Assembly: GCA_021323855.1 (NCBI GenBank)
Contig: JAJPKE010000009.1
Location: forward strand, 62,001-126,000
Direction of reading: 5' to 3'
Source of the DNA: Chloroflexota bacterium
GTDB taxonomy: Bacteria > Chloroflexota > Ktedonobacteria > Ktedonobacterales > JADMIN01
DNA: 64,000 bases
Position numbers and translations under genes: made by a program. The notes under the pieces were generated by a model. The model had not been told where the DNA came from. It was given only the letters and a program-made list of their open reading frames with translations, and ran no database searches. This document shows, piece by piece, positions 24,135-34,903 of the stretch. Positions within the stretch are counted from its first letter, which is position 1; each line of letters begins with the position of its first letter.

Positions 24135-27100
24135 TTACTCATAGCGTAGCGCATCCGCAGGCGCTACCAAGCCCGCCTGGAGTGCTGGCAGAATCGCCGC
24201 AATGAGTGAAGCGGCCAGCGCGGCAGCGCAAATGGCGATCAGTTCGGGCCAGGGAATCACCAGCGATAGGCCCGACTGGAACGACTCAAAGAAGTCTACC
24301 GCGAAAACATTACGGCACAAGACCAGCCCCAAGAATAAGCCAATCACGATACCGATGATCCCGATCAAGAGCGATTCGATCAAAAAGATGATCTGCACAT
24401 GCGCCCGCCGGAAGCCCAGCGCTCGCAGCATGCCGATTTGCTGGCGTCGCTCAACGACCGAGCGCGAGCCAGTGACGGCCAGCGCCGCCATGCCTACCAG
24501 CAGCGTCAGCCCTACCAGGCCGATCAGTACGCGACTGATGAAGACGCGCGTGCCGTTGACATCCAGCAGCACATCCTGCAATACAGTCGTCTCGAAGCCA
24601 TAATTCAGCAGCGTGGAACCAAGAGAAAACGCCACCTGATGCGGGTCAACGCCCGGCTTGACCTTGAAGTAGTAATACTCATTGCCAAATGGCGTCAGCC
24701 CTTGCTCCGCTGGGGCAAACGTGGCGGGCGACCCCATCAGCCCATAGAGCTGTCCATGCGGATTATCAATGATACCGATGATCGTCAGTTTGATGGCTTT
24801 GCCGCCACGCGCGTCAGTCACCCAGATCGGCGTCGGCGCGATGGTTCCTGGACCAAGCACGATGCCGCGCAGCCGCAGTGTCACCTCGCGCAAGGTATAA
24901 GCATCAAGCTCCAACGGCGCTGGTCCAGGCAGGCTTGCAAGTTGCTGATTGGAGTCAGTTGAGCTATTCTGCTGGATAGATTCGAGGCTGGAGAGACCAG
25001 GTAATCCAGCGGCGACCGGCGGACCGATAAAGTCTGCCGCCGTGATTGCTGGCGGCTGCTGCACACCAAGCGCATCGGCATCGGGGGAACTCAGCGCGCC
25101 TGCGTCAATCACGACATCGCCGGGATGCGTCCGCACGGCCTGCCAGACGGCGCTGTCGCTGGCGTACCCCTGCGCGCGGGCGACCAGCGGCAAGCCGACG
25201 CCATCGAGAAACGCCCCCTGAATCTCCGAGGCTGGATAGAGCGACCAGCGCGCATTCGGCGCTCCTGGCTGGATGACGCCGAGCGGCAACGGCGTGCCGC
25301 TGCTGATCGCCGCGATATCGCCGCCTGCGCTGGTTCCCGCAACCTTGTGCTGTAATTGTGTGATGCCGCCGACGGGCGCAAAGAGTGGCTGACCGGCGAC
25401 ATCATAGCCCGCCGCCTGTGTTGGCAGATTGTCGAAGTTCTTGGTGGTGGAGGCGGCGATACAGGCCATCACCACCATCGTAAAGCAGACCAGCGAGAAG
25501 AGCGCCAGGCCAATGCCGGTGCGAAAGCGATGCTGCGACGGATACGAGAGCGCGATGCGGGCGACGTGGCGGCGTCGCCCCACCCGCACCGTCAGCCCGC
25601 GCGCGGGGGCCAGCAGGATATCGAGATTTGGCGCAAGGGCGAAGACGGCGCCGAAGACCATCATGATACCGGCGGCAAAGAACGTCTGAATGCCGCCGTT
25701 GAAGCGTGGCAGTCCCACCGATTGCAGCGCATCGAAGGGCAGCGACCAGTAGAGCGCCAGTCCACCGCCGATCAGCAGCGCCGCCAGGCGGTCCGCTACC
25801 AGCGTCGCGCGCAGCGCAATCCAGAGCGCGGCGTCCGGTTTGCGGGCGCGCGCGATGGCTGTGATGGCGGCCAACGCGGAGGCGCGCAACAGCAGCACGA
25901 TGCCAGCGACGATGCAGGAGACACCCAACGACAACAGCAATAAATCATACTGTTCTGCCGCCTGCCGTAGCAGCAAGAATCCGGCAACCAGCGGAATGAT
26001 GCCGCGTGTGACCAGTCCCCAGAGCAGCGTACCAAGCGCCGCCAGCGCTGCGCCCGGTTGTGAGAAAAGCTGCCGCCAGGAGGCGAGTGTGTTGCGGATG
26101 AGTGCTACGAACGAGAGGTCAGGCGTTGGTGGCTCCGGCAGATCGCGCAGCGCGGCGGCAATGGTCATGCGGCTGACGGTCCAGGCGGCCAGCCAGATCG
26201 TCATCAACGTGAAGAGCAACCCCAGGCAGAAAGCCACAATCATGCTGCCCGGCTGTATCGAGATGGTGAGCGGAAAGCCGATACGCGCAATCGTCGGGCT
26301 GACGAGCTGCACAACGAGAATGCCCAGCCCCAGTCCCGTCAGAATGCCAGCGGTGGCTGCCATTGCATCGTAGGCGCCGCCCTCGAAGAGCAGCATGCGC
26401 ACGATATGGCTACGGCGCATGCCCAGCGCGCGCGCCATCCCCAGTTCGGCGCGACGTTCGGCTGCCAGCAAGACGAAAATCAAGAAGATCAGCAGCAGCC
26501 CAATCGAGAGCGAAAACAGCGTGAAGAGTGTCAGAATGCGACCAAAAATGTCTTGCGCCTGAAGCGACAACTGCACACCCTGCTGTTTCACCTCGGAGAC
26601 GCGCAACTCGTAATTAACGGTATTTTCTATATCATAGGCAATCGTATCGCTATATCCCACGCCTGTCAGTCCATTGCCAGCGTTGGCGATATAGATGTGG
26701 TTGATCTGCCCCTGCGCCTGGACAAGCTGCTGGAGCGCGCTGAGTGACAGCACGATGGCCGGCGCGTCGCCCAATGGCCCGCCGGTGACGATGGCGCGCA
26801 CATGGAAGGTATAGCGTTGCCCCGGCCAGAGCGCCGAATAGAGGTACAGCGTATTGCCGGGACTGCTCCCAAGCAACGTTGCCAGGCTGCGATTGAGATA
26901 GACCTCATTGGCGGCGAGCGCATTAACGGAAACTGGCGCATTGCTCGCGTCGCGTAAATCGCCAAGCGGTCCAGCGTGGTCGGGTTGCCAGGCCAGCGCA
27001 CTGACGCCGCCGCGCACCTGGCGCGCCGTCTCATCCGCCACCAGCATGTTCGGCACGACAAGCGCAGGCGCCATTCCAGCGATTTCTGGATCATTGTGGA

Positions 27101-27449
27101 GTTGCTGCTCAATTGTGACGCTGTAGTCGGTGGAAAAGAGACCAAGCTGACCGGAGCCACCATGCACATCTTCATCAATGCGACCAAGATTGAAGACGGC
27201 AACGGTCTTCACTGCCTGCGTGATGGTGTCATCTACCGCCAGCGACGCCGCGACGAACGTGGTGGAGAGCATCAGCCCGGCGACGATCAGCAACGTGCGG
27301 ACGCGGCGCCGCGAAATGCTGCGCAGGCCGATGCGCGCCAGATGTGGCGCGCGCAGGCTGAGCGCGAGTAAGAGGGCGCAGGCGATCAGCGCCGCAATGA
27401 TGAGTGGTTTTAAGAGACCCGATGGCGAAAAAGAAAAAATTGAGTTCAC
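24135..27449 (-). CDS. ABC transporter permease, FtsX/MacB-like
   Basis: 1104 aa, two FtsX-like modules (RRAELGMARALGMRRSHIVRMLLFEG and RRQQIGMLRALGFRRAHVQIIFLIESLLIG); immediately downstream of its ATPase. Confidence 0.93.
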   Translation of the reverse strand: MNSIFSFSPSGLLKPLIIAALIACALLLALSLRAPHLARIGLRSISRRRVRTLLIVAGLMLSTTFVAASLAVDDTITQAVKTVAVFNLGRIDEDVHGGSGQLGLFSTDYSVTIEQQLHNDPEIAGMAPALVVPNMLVADETARQVRGGVSALAWQPDHAGPLGDLRDASNAPVSVNALAANEVYLNRSLATLLGSSPGNTLYLYSALWPGQRYTFHVRAIVTGGPLGDAPAIVLSLSALQQLVQAQGQINHIYIANAGNGLTGVGYSDTIAYDIENTVNYELRVSEVKQQGVQLSLQAQDIFGRILTLFTLFSLSIGLLLIFLIFVLLAAERRAELGMARALGMRRSHIVRMLLFEGGAYDAMAATAGILTGLGLGILVVQLVSPTIARIGFPLTISIQPGSMIVAFCLGLLFTLMTIWLAAWTVSRMTIAAALRDLPEPPTPDLSFVALIRNTLASWRQLFSQPGAALAALGTLLWGLVTRGIIPLVAGFLLLRQAAEQYDLLLLSLGVSCIVAGIVLLLRASALAAITAIARARKPDAALWIALRATLVADRLAALLIGGGLALYWSLPFDALQSVGLPRFNGGIQTFFAAGIMMVFGAVFALAPNLDILLAPARGLTVRVGRRRHVARIALSYPSQHRFRTGIGLALFSLVCFTMVVMACIAASTTKNFDNLPTQAAGYDVAGQPLFAPVGGITQLQHKVAGTSAGGDIAAISSGTPLPLGVIQPGAPNARWSLYPASEIQGAFLDGVGLPLVARAQGYASDSAVWQAVRTHPGDVVIDAGALSSPDADALGVQQPPAITAADFIGPPVAAGLPGLSSLESIQQNSSTDSNQQLASLPGPAPLELDAYTLREVTLRLRGIVLGPGTIAPTPIWVTDARGGKAIKLTIIGIIDNPHGQLYGLMGSPATFAPAEQGLTPFGNEYYYFKVKPGVDPHQVAFSLGSTLLNYGFETTVLQDVLLDVNGTRVFISRVLIGLVGLTLLVGMAALAVTGSRSVVERRQQIGMLRALGFRRAHVQIIFLIESLLIGIIGIVIGLFLGLVLCRNVFAVDFFESFQSGLSLVIPWPELIAICAAALAASLIAAILPALQAGLVAPADALRYE

Positions 27450-27496
27450 GCTGCCTCGCCTTGTCTACCGTGTATTATCTCAATGCTACCGCTGTG

Positions 27497-28246
27497 CTAC
27501 GCTGCCGGAGTCGCTGCAATGACCTGATCGAAAAGTTCCGCCAACTGGCGTGCGCCCGCCGCCGACGGATGAAAGCCATCATTACTGATGTATTCGGGGT
27601 GGGTTGCGATCTGGTTCCACGCCGAATAAATATCCACTAGCGTCGCTCCTGTTTGCGAGCAGATCGTCGCGATGGCGGCATTCCACTGCTGCACCTCGGT
27701 TCGCAACGCGGTGGGATCGTAGCCATAAAAGTGCGGGATGAGCGTCAGGTCCGGCACATTACCGACGAAGATACGTGCGTGAGTGTCCTGGCGCAGCGCA
27801 GAGAGCAGCGAGTGGAGTTGCTGCGCATAATTCGTGAGCGTCACGCCGTCCGCCAGATCATTGACTGCTAGCCAGACGGTAATGATATTCGGTTTGGCGT
27901 CCAGCGCAATAGGCAGCTCAGTCGAGAGCGCCTGTGAGACAACCTCACCGGGGATGCCAAGATTGATGAGGTGGACATGCTGCCCCAGCATCTGAGAAAG
28001 CACCGTAGGCCAGCTTTCCCTATCGGGATCATCGGTGCCGACGCCGTAGGCATCAGAGGCGCCAAGCGCGACATAGGTGAGCGTCGCTGGTGTTGCGGTG
28101 CCGCTTGTGCGCGCGGTAGTGGTGGAGGCGCTTGCAGGCGACGAGCCGCACGAGGCGAGCGTTATCACAAGCAAGAGTGATAATGCCAGCGCCAGCGGAC
28201 GCCATGATGTGATGAATGGTATCGTCCTGATTTCCCTGGTCAGCAT
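27497..28246 (-). CDS. SGNH/GDSL-family lipase-like lipoprotein
   Basis: Lipobox VITLASCGS, LTYVALGASDAYGVG block I, NLGIPGEV, VWLAVNDLADG, DGFHPSAAGARQLAE. Start at internal MLTREIR is approximate. Confidence 0.85.
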   Translation of the reverse strand: MLTREIRTIPFITSWRPLALALSLLLVITLASCGSSPASASTTTARTSGTATPATLTYVALGASDAYGVGTDDPDRESWPTVLSQMLGQHVHLINLGIPGEVVSQALSTELPIALDAKPNIITVWLAVNDLADGVTLTNYAQQLHSLLSALRQDTHARIFVGNVPDLTLIPHFYGYDPTALRTEVQQWNAAIATICSQTGATLVDIYSAWNQIATHPEYISNDGFHPSAAGARQLAELFDQVIAATPAA

Positions 28247-28395
28247 GGCATCCTCATTCCCGGTTGCTTGCGCTAGAATATCGCCTACTACCCTACTACT
28301 CCACCACACTCTGACGATATGACGTAGGATACGACATAGATTTACGGGCGCTTCCTCGTCGTTGTCATCGCATGGCGCTCATAGTACGTGTCGAG

Positions 28396-29268
28396 TTACG
28401 TGTCGAGGTTCTTGGTGGCATCGCTCACCTGCCAGCCGTTGCTGGCAAAGATTGCCAGCGTTTGCTGGTCTCCTGGCACGTAGGTGACGATGGAATATTC
28501 AGGTGTGCCACTGAAGACAGTGATAGTTGTTCGCAAGGTCAATGCCCCCAGTTGCGAATGGCGCATCTGAAAGACAAAACTCGGTGACATGTTTGTGCCA
28601 GCATCGGAAGAACTGGCGATACGCCGGAAATCCGGCATCGTGCGCAGCGAACGCCATAATTCACGATACTCCGGAAGATAGGTGAGGCTACGGGTGCTGT
28701 GTTTGAAGTCAGCCAGCAGACGCCGCGCCAGCGACTCCCAGGGACGGTATTTGGCGCGGAACACGGGATCGAAGACAATGGCCAGCAGGTTCTGGCTATG
28801 CGTCGCCAGCATTTCCTCATCTACCTCGAAGAGTCGCTTTGCCGGTTCATTGCGGGCGACCACATGCCAGAGACGGTCCAAGCTATGCGCTGGAAAGGCG
28901 GTGTTCTGCACCAGAAGCGTCGCTAGCTCACGCAGGTCCAGCAAATCGCGCTCATCGGCCTCGTCTTCGAGTTGCTGCCCGGTCAGCCGCATAAACTCCT
29001 GGGCGAAGAGCCTGCGGTCGGCGCCGTGGAGTTCCAGCGCCCGCACCAGCGCCCGCGCGACACGTGGCGACGGCGCTTGCCGCTGCCCGGTTTCCAGGTG
29101 ATAGACATAGGTGCGTGAGAGCCGCGCGGCATGCGCAAGCTGCCCCTGTGAAAGCCCGCGCGCCTGCCGGAAGGTTGCCAGCAGGTGGCCAAAATCTGCG
29201 CTGGAATGCTGCGTTTTTCCAGTCTCGATCTGTATCATGAACTGTCTCTCCCTGTACACGGCTTGCAC
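28396..29268 (-). CDS. XRE-family regulator with MmyB-like ligand-binding C-terminus
   Basis: HTH FRQARGLSQGQLAHAARLSRTYVYHLETGQRQAPSPRVARAL; C-terminal VFRAKYRPWESLARRLLADFKHSTRSLTYLPEYRELWRSL. Confidence 0.85.
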   Translation of the reverse strand: MQAVYRERQFMIQIETGKTQHSSADFGHLLATFRQARGLSQGQLAHAARLSRTYVYHLETGQRQAPSPRVARALVRALELHGADRRLFAQEFMRLTGQQLEDEADERDLLDLRELATLLVQNTAFPAHSLDRLWHVVARNEPAKRLFEVDEEMLATHSQNLLAIVFDPVFRAKYRPWESLARRLLADFKHSTRSLTYLPEYRELWRSLRTMPDFRRIASSSDAGTNMSPSFVFQMRHSQLGALTLRTTITVFSGTPEYSIVTYVPGDQQTLAIFASNGWQVSDATKNLDT

Positions 29269-29425
29269 TGAGCGGGATCATGTAAAACATAACAAATCGT
29301 GTTAGCTGGTTTCAATAATATGCCACAAAAGTTGTTAGCCAGCAACGCCGCAACTTGTCTACGGGCCACGTATAATGCAGCCAAAAGAGGTAGCGTGTTT
29401 CCGCTCACAGAGGAGAAGAAGGCAC

Positions 29426-31237
29426 GTGGACGAACACCCTCAAGACCCTGGTTCGGTGGCTGCTGCGCACGATATAGCCCGCGCCATTGCGTATGCGTTT
29501 GATTACACGCCTGAGCGCATATGGGTGGCGCACTATTCGCCCGGCGTGCCCGCAACACTGGATATCCCGCAAAAGCCGCTGACCTGGCTGCTCGATGAAG
29601 CTGCCCGCCAATACGGCGCGAACGTTGCCATCGAGTATTTTGGCACGAAGCTGAGCTATCTCCAGCTTAATTCGCTGGTAGATCGTTTTGCCCGCGCGCT
29701 GGTGCAGTTGAGGTTGCAGCGCGGCGACCGTGTTTCCATTTGTCTGCCCAATATTCCGCAGTTTCCTGTGGCGTTTTTTGGCGTGCTGCGGGCTGGCGGT
29801 GTCGCTGTGCCCACCAACCCACTCTACACTGCGCCAGAACTCGAACACCAGTTGCGTGACTCTGGCGCAGTCATGGCAATTACGCTGGATCAATTTTATC
29901 CGCTACTGGCCTCGATTCGCGCCAACACGCCGGTGAAACAGGTCATCGTTGCCAGCCCAGCCGATTATCTGCCCCCGCTGCTGGCAACACTGTATCGCCT
30001 GAAAGAGTCGAGAGAACGCCGGGGCAATCCACATCTAGATGCGAAGACCATCGAGAACGATCCCACTCTCCATACATTCCGCGAGCTAATCGGCCAGACG
30101 CACAATCGCCGGGGATTCGAGGTGTTTGCGCTACCGGAGCCAGCGGATACGAACGATCTGGCGGTGCTGCAATACACCGGCGGCACCACTGGCGTGTCAA
30201 AGGGCGCGATGCTGACACATCGCAATCTGCTGGCGAACGCGCTGCAAACCTCAGCCTGGAACGAGCAAGAGCCAGGCACCAAACATACGACGCTCTGCAT
30301 CGCGCCGTTCTTCCATGTCTATGGCCTCACCGTCGGCATGAATCTCTCCATTTACAATGGCTGGCGGCTTGTCCTCTTGCCGCGTTTTACTCTGCGCGAT
30401 ACCTTCCGCGCCATCGAGAAATATAAGCCTGACATGTTCCCTGGTGTGCCGACGCTCTACCTTGCGCTGGCGCGCGAGGCTGAGAAGCACAAGCACGACC
30501 TCAGTTCTGTCGCAGTGTGCATCAGTGGCTCGGCGCCGCTGCCACTGGAAGTCCAGCGGCGCTTCGAGAAGGTTTCCAGCGCGAAGGTAGTCGAGGGTTA
30601 CGGATTGTCCGAGGCGTCGCCGGTGACGCACTGCAACCCTGTCTTTGGCGACCGGCGCATCGGCACCATCGGGTTACCGCTGCCGGAAACCGACTCTGCC
30701 ATTATCAACCCCGATACCTGGGAGTTCCTGCCTGCCGGTGAACAGGGGGAGATTGTGGTGCGTGGTCCGCAGGTGATGGCTGGCTACTGGCAGCGCCCTG
30801 ATGAAACCGCCAACGTGTTACGTGATGGCTGGCTACGTACCGGCGACATCGGCTTCATGAATGAGGATGGCTATTTCACCATTGTGGACCGCGCCAAAGA
30901 CATCATCATCGCCGGTGGATTGAAGATTTTCCCGCGCGATGTGGAGGAAGTGCTGTATCAGCACCCGAAAGTGCTGGAGGCGGCGGCGGTTGGCGTGCCG
31001 GACGAGTATCGCGGCGAGACGGTGCGCGCGTATGTCGTCCTCAAGCCAGGCGAACACCTGACGGCTGACGAGTTGATGGCCTTCTGCAAAGAGCGATTGG
31101 CTCCCTATAAGGTTCCGAAGCAAGTGGAGTTTCGAGATAGTTTGCCGAAGTCTCAGCCAATCGGCAAGATACTGCGACGTGCGCTGCGTGACGAATATAT
31201 CGCGCAGCATCAGCCATCCAATGTGCCAGCAAGTTGA
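29426..31237 (+). CDS. Long-chain fatty acid--CoA ligase
   Basis: AMP-binding YTGGTTGVSKGAMLTHRNL, VEGYGLSEASPVTH, GWLRTGDIGFMNEDGYFTIVDRAKDIII; GTG start after aggagaagaa RBS. Confidence 0.94.
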   Translation: MDEHPQDPGSVAAAHDIARAIAYAFDYTPERIWVAHYSPGVPATLDIPQKPLTWLLDEAARQYGANVAIEYFGTKLSYLQLNSLVDRFARALVQLRLQRGDRVSICLPNIPQFPVAFFGVLRAGGVAVPTNPLYTAPELEHQLRDSGAVMAITLDQFYPLLASIRANTPVKQVIVASPADYLPPLLATLYRLKESRERRGNPHLDAKTIENDPTLHTFRELIGQTHNRRGFEVFALPEPADTNDLAVLQYTGGTTGVSKGAMLTHRNLLANALQTSAWNEQEPGTKHTTLCIAPFFHVYGLTVGMNLSIYNGWRLVLLPRFTLRDTFRAIEKYKPDMFPGVPTLYLALAREAEKHKHDLSSVAVCISGSAPLPLEVQRRFEKVSSAKVVEGYGLSEASPVTHCNPVFGDRRIGTIGLPLPETDSAIINPDTWEFLPAGEQGEIVVRGPQVMAGYWQRPDETANVLRDGWLRTGDIGFMNEDGYFTIVDRAKDIIIAGGLKIFPRDVEEVLYQHPKVLEAAAVGVPDEYRGETVRAYVVLKPGEHLTADELMAFCKERLAPYKVPKQVEFRDSLPKSQPIGKILRRALRDEYIAQHQPSNVPAS

Positions 31238-31296
31238 TAGGTATGTGATTGGTATTCTGTTCTGAAAGTACCCAACGTAGGGGAGGACACAAGTTC

Positions 31297-33075
31297 ATGG
31301 CGACCGAAGCGAAGCTCGAAACTGGCGCGGCGTTCCTCACAACTCCGGTGACTGAGGCACACTTTCTGACGCCGGAGCAATTCACCGATGAACAAAAACT
31401 TATCCAGGAATCCGCCGCGACCTTTATTCAGCGCGAAGTGCTGCCGAAGGCTGAGGAAATTCGCCATCAGGAGCCAGGGCTGATGCCGTCGCTCGTCAAG
31501 AAAGCTGGCGAGCAGGGCTTGCTGATGATTGACGTGCCAGAAGAGTATGGCGGCGCGGATTACGGTCTGGTGGTGAGCGCGCTGGTGGCGCATGAGATGC
31601 GCGAGGCCTCGTTCGCCGTCGCGCATGGCGCACATACCACTATCGGCACGTTGCCCATCGTCTTCTATGGCACCGATGAGCAGAAGCGCACCTATCTGCC
31701 GCGCCTCGCCACCGGCGAACTGATCGGCGCCTATGCGCTGACGGAGCCGGGCGTCGGCTCAGACGCGATGGGCATTCGCACCCGCGCCACGCTCTCCGAG
31801 GACGTCCAATACTATATCCTCAACGGTGCGAAGCAGTGGATCTCCAATGCCGGTTTTGCTGACCTCTTTGTTGTCTTCGCCAAAATAGATGACACAAAAC
31901 ATACGGCCTTCATTGTCGAGGGCGCATGGGATGGCATCTCCACCGGCGCGGAAGAGAAGAAGATGGGCATCAAAGGCTCATCCACGCGCACGCTCTATCT
32001 CGACAATGTGAAAGTGCGGGTCGGCAATGTGCTGGGCGAGATTGGCAAAGGCTACAAGATCGCCTTCAACATCCTCAACATCGGTCGCCTGAAGCTGGGC
32101 GCAGGCGCTTCTGGTGGCGCGCGGGCGGCGCTGGATATGGCGGCGAAGTACTCGGATGAGCGCAAAGCCTTCGGACATCCGCTGCATGGCTTCGGCATGA
32201 TTAAGAAGAAGCTGGCGTACATGGCGGCTGATGTCTACGCCGCCGAATCGCTGGCTTTCCGCACTGTTGGTATGGTGGAGGATGCGCGGGTGGCGGCGGG
32301 CGAGGATCGCCAGGCGCAGCTTGCCGCCATCGAAGAGTATGCCATCGAGTGCTCAATTGCCAAAGTCTACGGTTCGGAGGCGCTGGCGCGCTGCGTGGAC
32401 GAGGGCGTGCAGATTTTCGGCGGCTATGGCTTCATGGACGAGTATCCGATCTCCTGGGCCTACCGCGATGCGCGTATCAATCGCATTTTCGAGGGCACCA
32501 ATGAGGTCAATCGCCTCGTCGCCGCAGGCACGCTATTCCAGCGTGCAATGGCCAACAAAGTGGACATCTTCTCAGTTTTCCCAGAGATTGATAGCCAGGT
32601 GAGCAGTGGCACCGCGCCGGATTTCGCCACTGCGGAGACGCCCGCTGCGCTGCGCGAGAGTGTCAATCTGGTCGAGCGCATCAAGCGCGCCGCAATCTAC
32701 AGCGTCATGAAGGGCGCGATGAAGTTCATGACTACCATCCGCGATGAGCAAGAGTTCCTTGAATATACCGCCAACCAGCTTATCAACATTTTTGCGCTGG
32801 ATAGCGCCGTTGCCCGTGCGCTGTCTGCTGCGCGTGAGGGTGGCGTGGATGCCCGCGCGCATGAACTGATGGCGCAGGTGGCGCTGCTCAAGCATTTCAA
32901 CGAGACACGCGCCGCAATGGAAGGTGTGCTGACAATGGCATTCGAGGGCGATGAGCGCCGCCAGGAGATTGCCCGCGTGCGCGCTTATCTGGGCGACCCG
33001 GAGGCGGACATCGTGCCGCTTCAGCGCGAACTGGCCGGTATCATTGCTGAGCGTGGCGGCTATCCGCTGAAATAG
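31297..33075 (+). CDS. Acyl-CoA dehydrogenase
   Basis: YALTEPGVGSDA, KQWISNAGFADLFVVFAK, QIFGGYGFMDEYPISWAYRDARINRIFEGTNEVNR; ggggagg RBS. Confidence 0.96.
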   Translation: MATEAKLETGAAFLTTPVTEAHFLTPEQFTDEQKLIQESAATFIQREVLPKAEEIRHQEPGLMPSLVKKAGEQGLLMIDVPEEYGGADYGLVVSALVAHEMREASFAVAHGAHTTIGTLPIVFYGTDEQKRTYLPRLATGELIGAYALTEPGVGSDAMGIRTRATLSEDVQYYILNGAKQWISNAGFADLFVVFAKIDDTKHTAFIVEGAWDGISTGAEEKKMGIKGSSTRTLYLDNVKVRVGNVLGEIGKGYKIAFNILNIGRLKLGAGASGGARAALDMAAKYSDERKAFGHPLHGFGMIKKKLAYMAADVYAAESLAFRTVGMVEDARVAAGEDRQAQLAAIEEYAIECSIAKVYGSEALARCVDEGVQIFGGYGFMDEYPISWAYRDARINRIFEGTNEVNRLVAAGTLFQRAMANKVDIFSVFPEIDSQVSSGTAPDFATAETPAALRESVNLVERIKRAAIYSVMKGAMKFMTTIRDEQEFLEYTANQLINIFALDSAVARALSAAREGGVDARAHELMAQVALLKHFNETRAAMEGVLTMAFEGDERRQEIARVRAYLGDPEADIVPLQRELAGIIAERGGYPLK

Positions 33076-33085
33076 ATCGCACTCT

Positions 33086-33122
33086 GGCACCCCTCTCCCG
33101 TGCGCGGGAGAGGGGCTGGGGG
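33086..33122. repeat. REP-like GC-rich palindrome, CACCCCTCTCCCGTGCGCGGGAGAGGGGCTGGGGGTGGGG type
   Basis: 11-bp perfect stem CCCCTCTCCCG (33090-33100) / CGGGAGAGGGG (33105-33115), intergenic. Confidence 0.75.
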
Positions 33123-33131
33123 TGGGGAAAT

Positions 33132-33587
33132 ATGGACATAGAGGCAATGAATCGCATGCTGGCGGACTCAGTGCCGTTCAGCCGCGTACTGGGTGTGCAG
33201 GTAGTCTCGGTGAGCGATGAGCAGGCCGAGACGCTTCTGCCTGCCTCGCCAGAACGGCTCAATCATGTCGGCACAGTTCATGCCGTGGCGCAGTTCGGCC
33301 AGGGCGAAACAACCTCCGGCATCCTGCTGGTTGCGCTGTTCAATGACTTACAGGCGCAGGGGATTGTGCCAGTGGCTGCCGATGTAGCGATTCACTATCG
33401 CAAACCGGCGCGCGGCGACCTGCACGGCGCCGCCATCCTACCACGTGACGAGCAGGCGCGTATCCGCGCGGAGGTGCGCGAGACCGGACGCGCCCGCGTC
33501 ACGATTCCCGTCACGTTACGCGATGACGAAGGAACGGTTACGACCGAGTTCGAGATTGATTGGGTGCTGCTCAAGCCACGCGCGTGA
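33132..33587 (+). CDS. Hotdog-fold thioesterase (PaaI/DUF4442-like)
   Basis: LNHVGTVHAVAQFGQGETTSGILL, ADVAIHYRKPARGDL; in beta-oxidation cluster. Confidence 0.75.
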   Translation: MDIEAMNRMLADSVPFSRVLGVQVVSVSDEQAETLLPASPERLNHVGTVHAVAQFGQGETTSGILLVALFNDLQAQGIVPVAADVAIHYRKPARGDLHGAAILPRDEQARIRAEVRETGRARVTIPVTLRDDEGTVTTEFEIDWVLLKPRA

Positions 33588-33694
33588 GTTGTCATACTAT
33601 CGGCGCAAGACGCCAGCGAAAAGTGGAGTAGTAAGAGCCGGAGCAGGTTGCCTCTGACGCTACAACGTTGTAGACACCTAAAAGGAGCCATGTT

Positions 33695-34885
33695 ATGCCA
33701 GAAGCTGTTATCGTCAGCGCCGTTCGCACACCGATTGGGCGCGCGGGCAAAGGAACGCTGCGCACTGTGCGCGCCGATGACCTGGCGGCGGTCGCCATTC
33801 GCGCCGCTGTGGAGCGCGTGCCGAACCTCGACCCCAACCTGATCGAAGACCTAATTCTCGGTTGCGCCTTCCCGGAAGGCGAGCAAGGTATGAACCTCGC
33901 CCGCATTGTCACAGGGCTTGCCGGTTTGCCGGTCAACTCTGGTGGTGTCACTGTCAACCGCTTCTGCGCCAGCAGCCTTCAGGCGGTGAACATGGCGGCG
34001 CAGAGCATCATGCTGGGCCAGGGTGATGTCATTGTCGCTGGCGGCGTAGAATCCATGTCGCGCGTGCCGATGGGCGGCTTCAACCCCAGCTTTAACCCCA
34101 AGCTCATCAACAATCCAGAGGGCATCGAGGCGTGCGGCGTTCCCACTGAGCGGCGTATGGAGTTTACGCAATCATACATTCCAATGGGCATCACCGCTGA
34201 GAATCTGGCGCGCGAATATTCAGTCAGCCGCGAAGATCAAGACAAGTTCGCGCTGCGCAGCCACCAGCGCGCCATCGCCGCGATTGATAGCGGCATCTTC
34301 GCCAAAGAGATCGTGCCGGTGACACTGCCCGACGGTAGCCAGTTCACTACGGATGAGGGACCGCGCCGTGATACCTCGCTCGAAAAGCTGGTTTCGCTCG
34401 AACCTGCCTTCATTGCCGGTGGCACGGTTACTGCCGGCAATAGCAGCCCGCTCAACGATGGCGCATCCGGTGCGGTGCTGATGTCGGCGGAGAAGGCGCG
34501 CGAACTGGGCATCCAGCCGCGTGCGCGCATCATCTCGATGGCGGTTGCTGGCGTGCGCCCGGATATTATGGGCATCGGCCCGGTCCCCGCCGTGCGTAAG
34601 GCGCTCGAACGCGCGCATCTACAACTTGGCGACATTGACATCATCGAACTGAACGAAGCCTTCGCCGCGCAATCGCTGGCGGTCATTCGCTCGCTGGGCA
34701 TAGATGAAGACAAGCTCAACCCACATGGCGGCGCCATCGCGCTCGGCCATCCACTCGGCTGCACCGGCGCGCGCCTGATCGCCACACTCGTCAACGACCT
34801 CGAAACGCTGGACAAGCGGCTGGGCATGGCGACGCTCTGTGTCGGCGGCGGCCAGGGCGTGGCGACGATTATCGAGCGGCTCTAG
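33695..34885 (+). CDS. Acetyl-CoA acyltransferase (thiolase)
   Basis: VNRFCASSLQAVNMAAQSI, GGVESMSRVPM, NGGxxxGHPLGCTGAR variant (HGGAIALGHPLGCTGAR), CVGGGQG. Confidence 0.97.
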   Translation: MPEAVIVSAVRTPIGRAGKGTLRTVRADDLAAVAIRAAVERVPNLDPNLIEDLILGCAFPEGEQGMNLARIVTGLAGLPVNSGGVTVNRFCASSLQAVNMAAQSIMLGQGDVIVAGGVESMSRVPMGGFNPSFNPKLINNPEGIEACGVPTERRMEFTQSYIPMGITAENLAREYSVSREDQDKFALRSHQRAIAAIDSGIFAKEIVPVTLPDGSQFTTDEGPRRDTSLEKLVSLEPAFIAGGTVTAGNSSPLNDGASGAVLMSAEKARELGIQPRARIISMAVAGVRPDIMGIGPVPAVRKALERAHLQLGDIDIIELNEAFAAQSLAVIRSLGIDEDKLNPHGGAIALGHPLGCTGARLIATLVNDLETLDKRLGMATLCVGGGQGVATIIERL

Positions 34886-34903
34886 GGAAGGCGGCGAGAT
34901 TCG

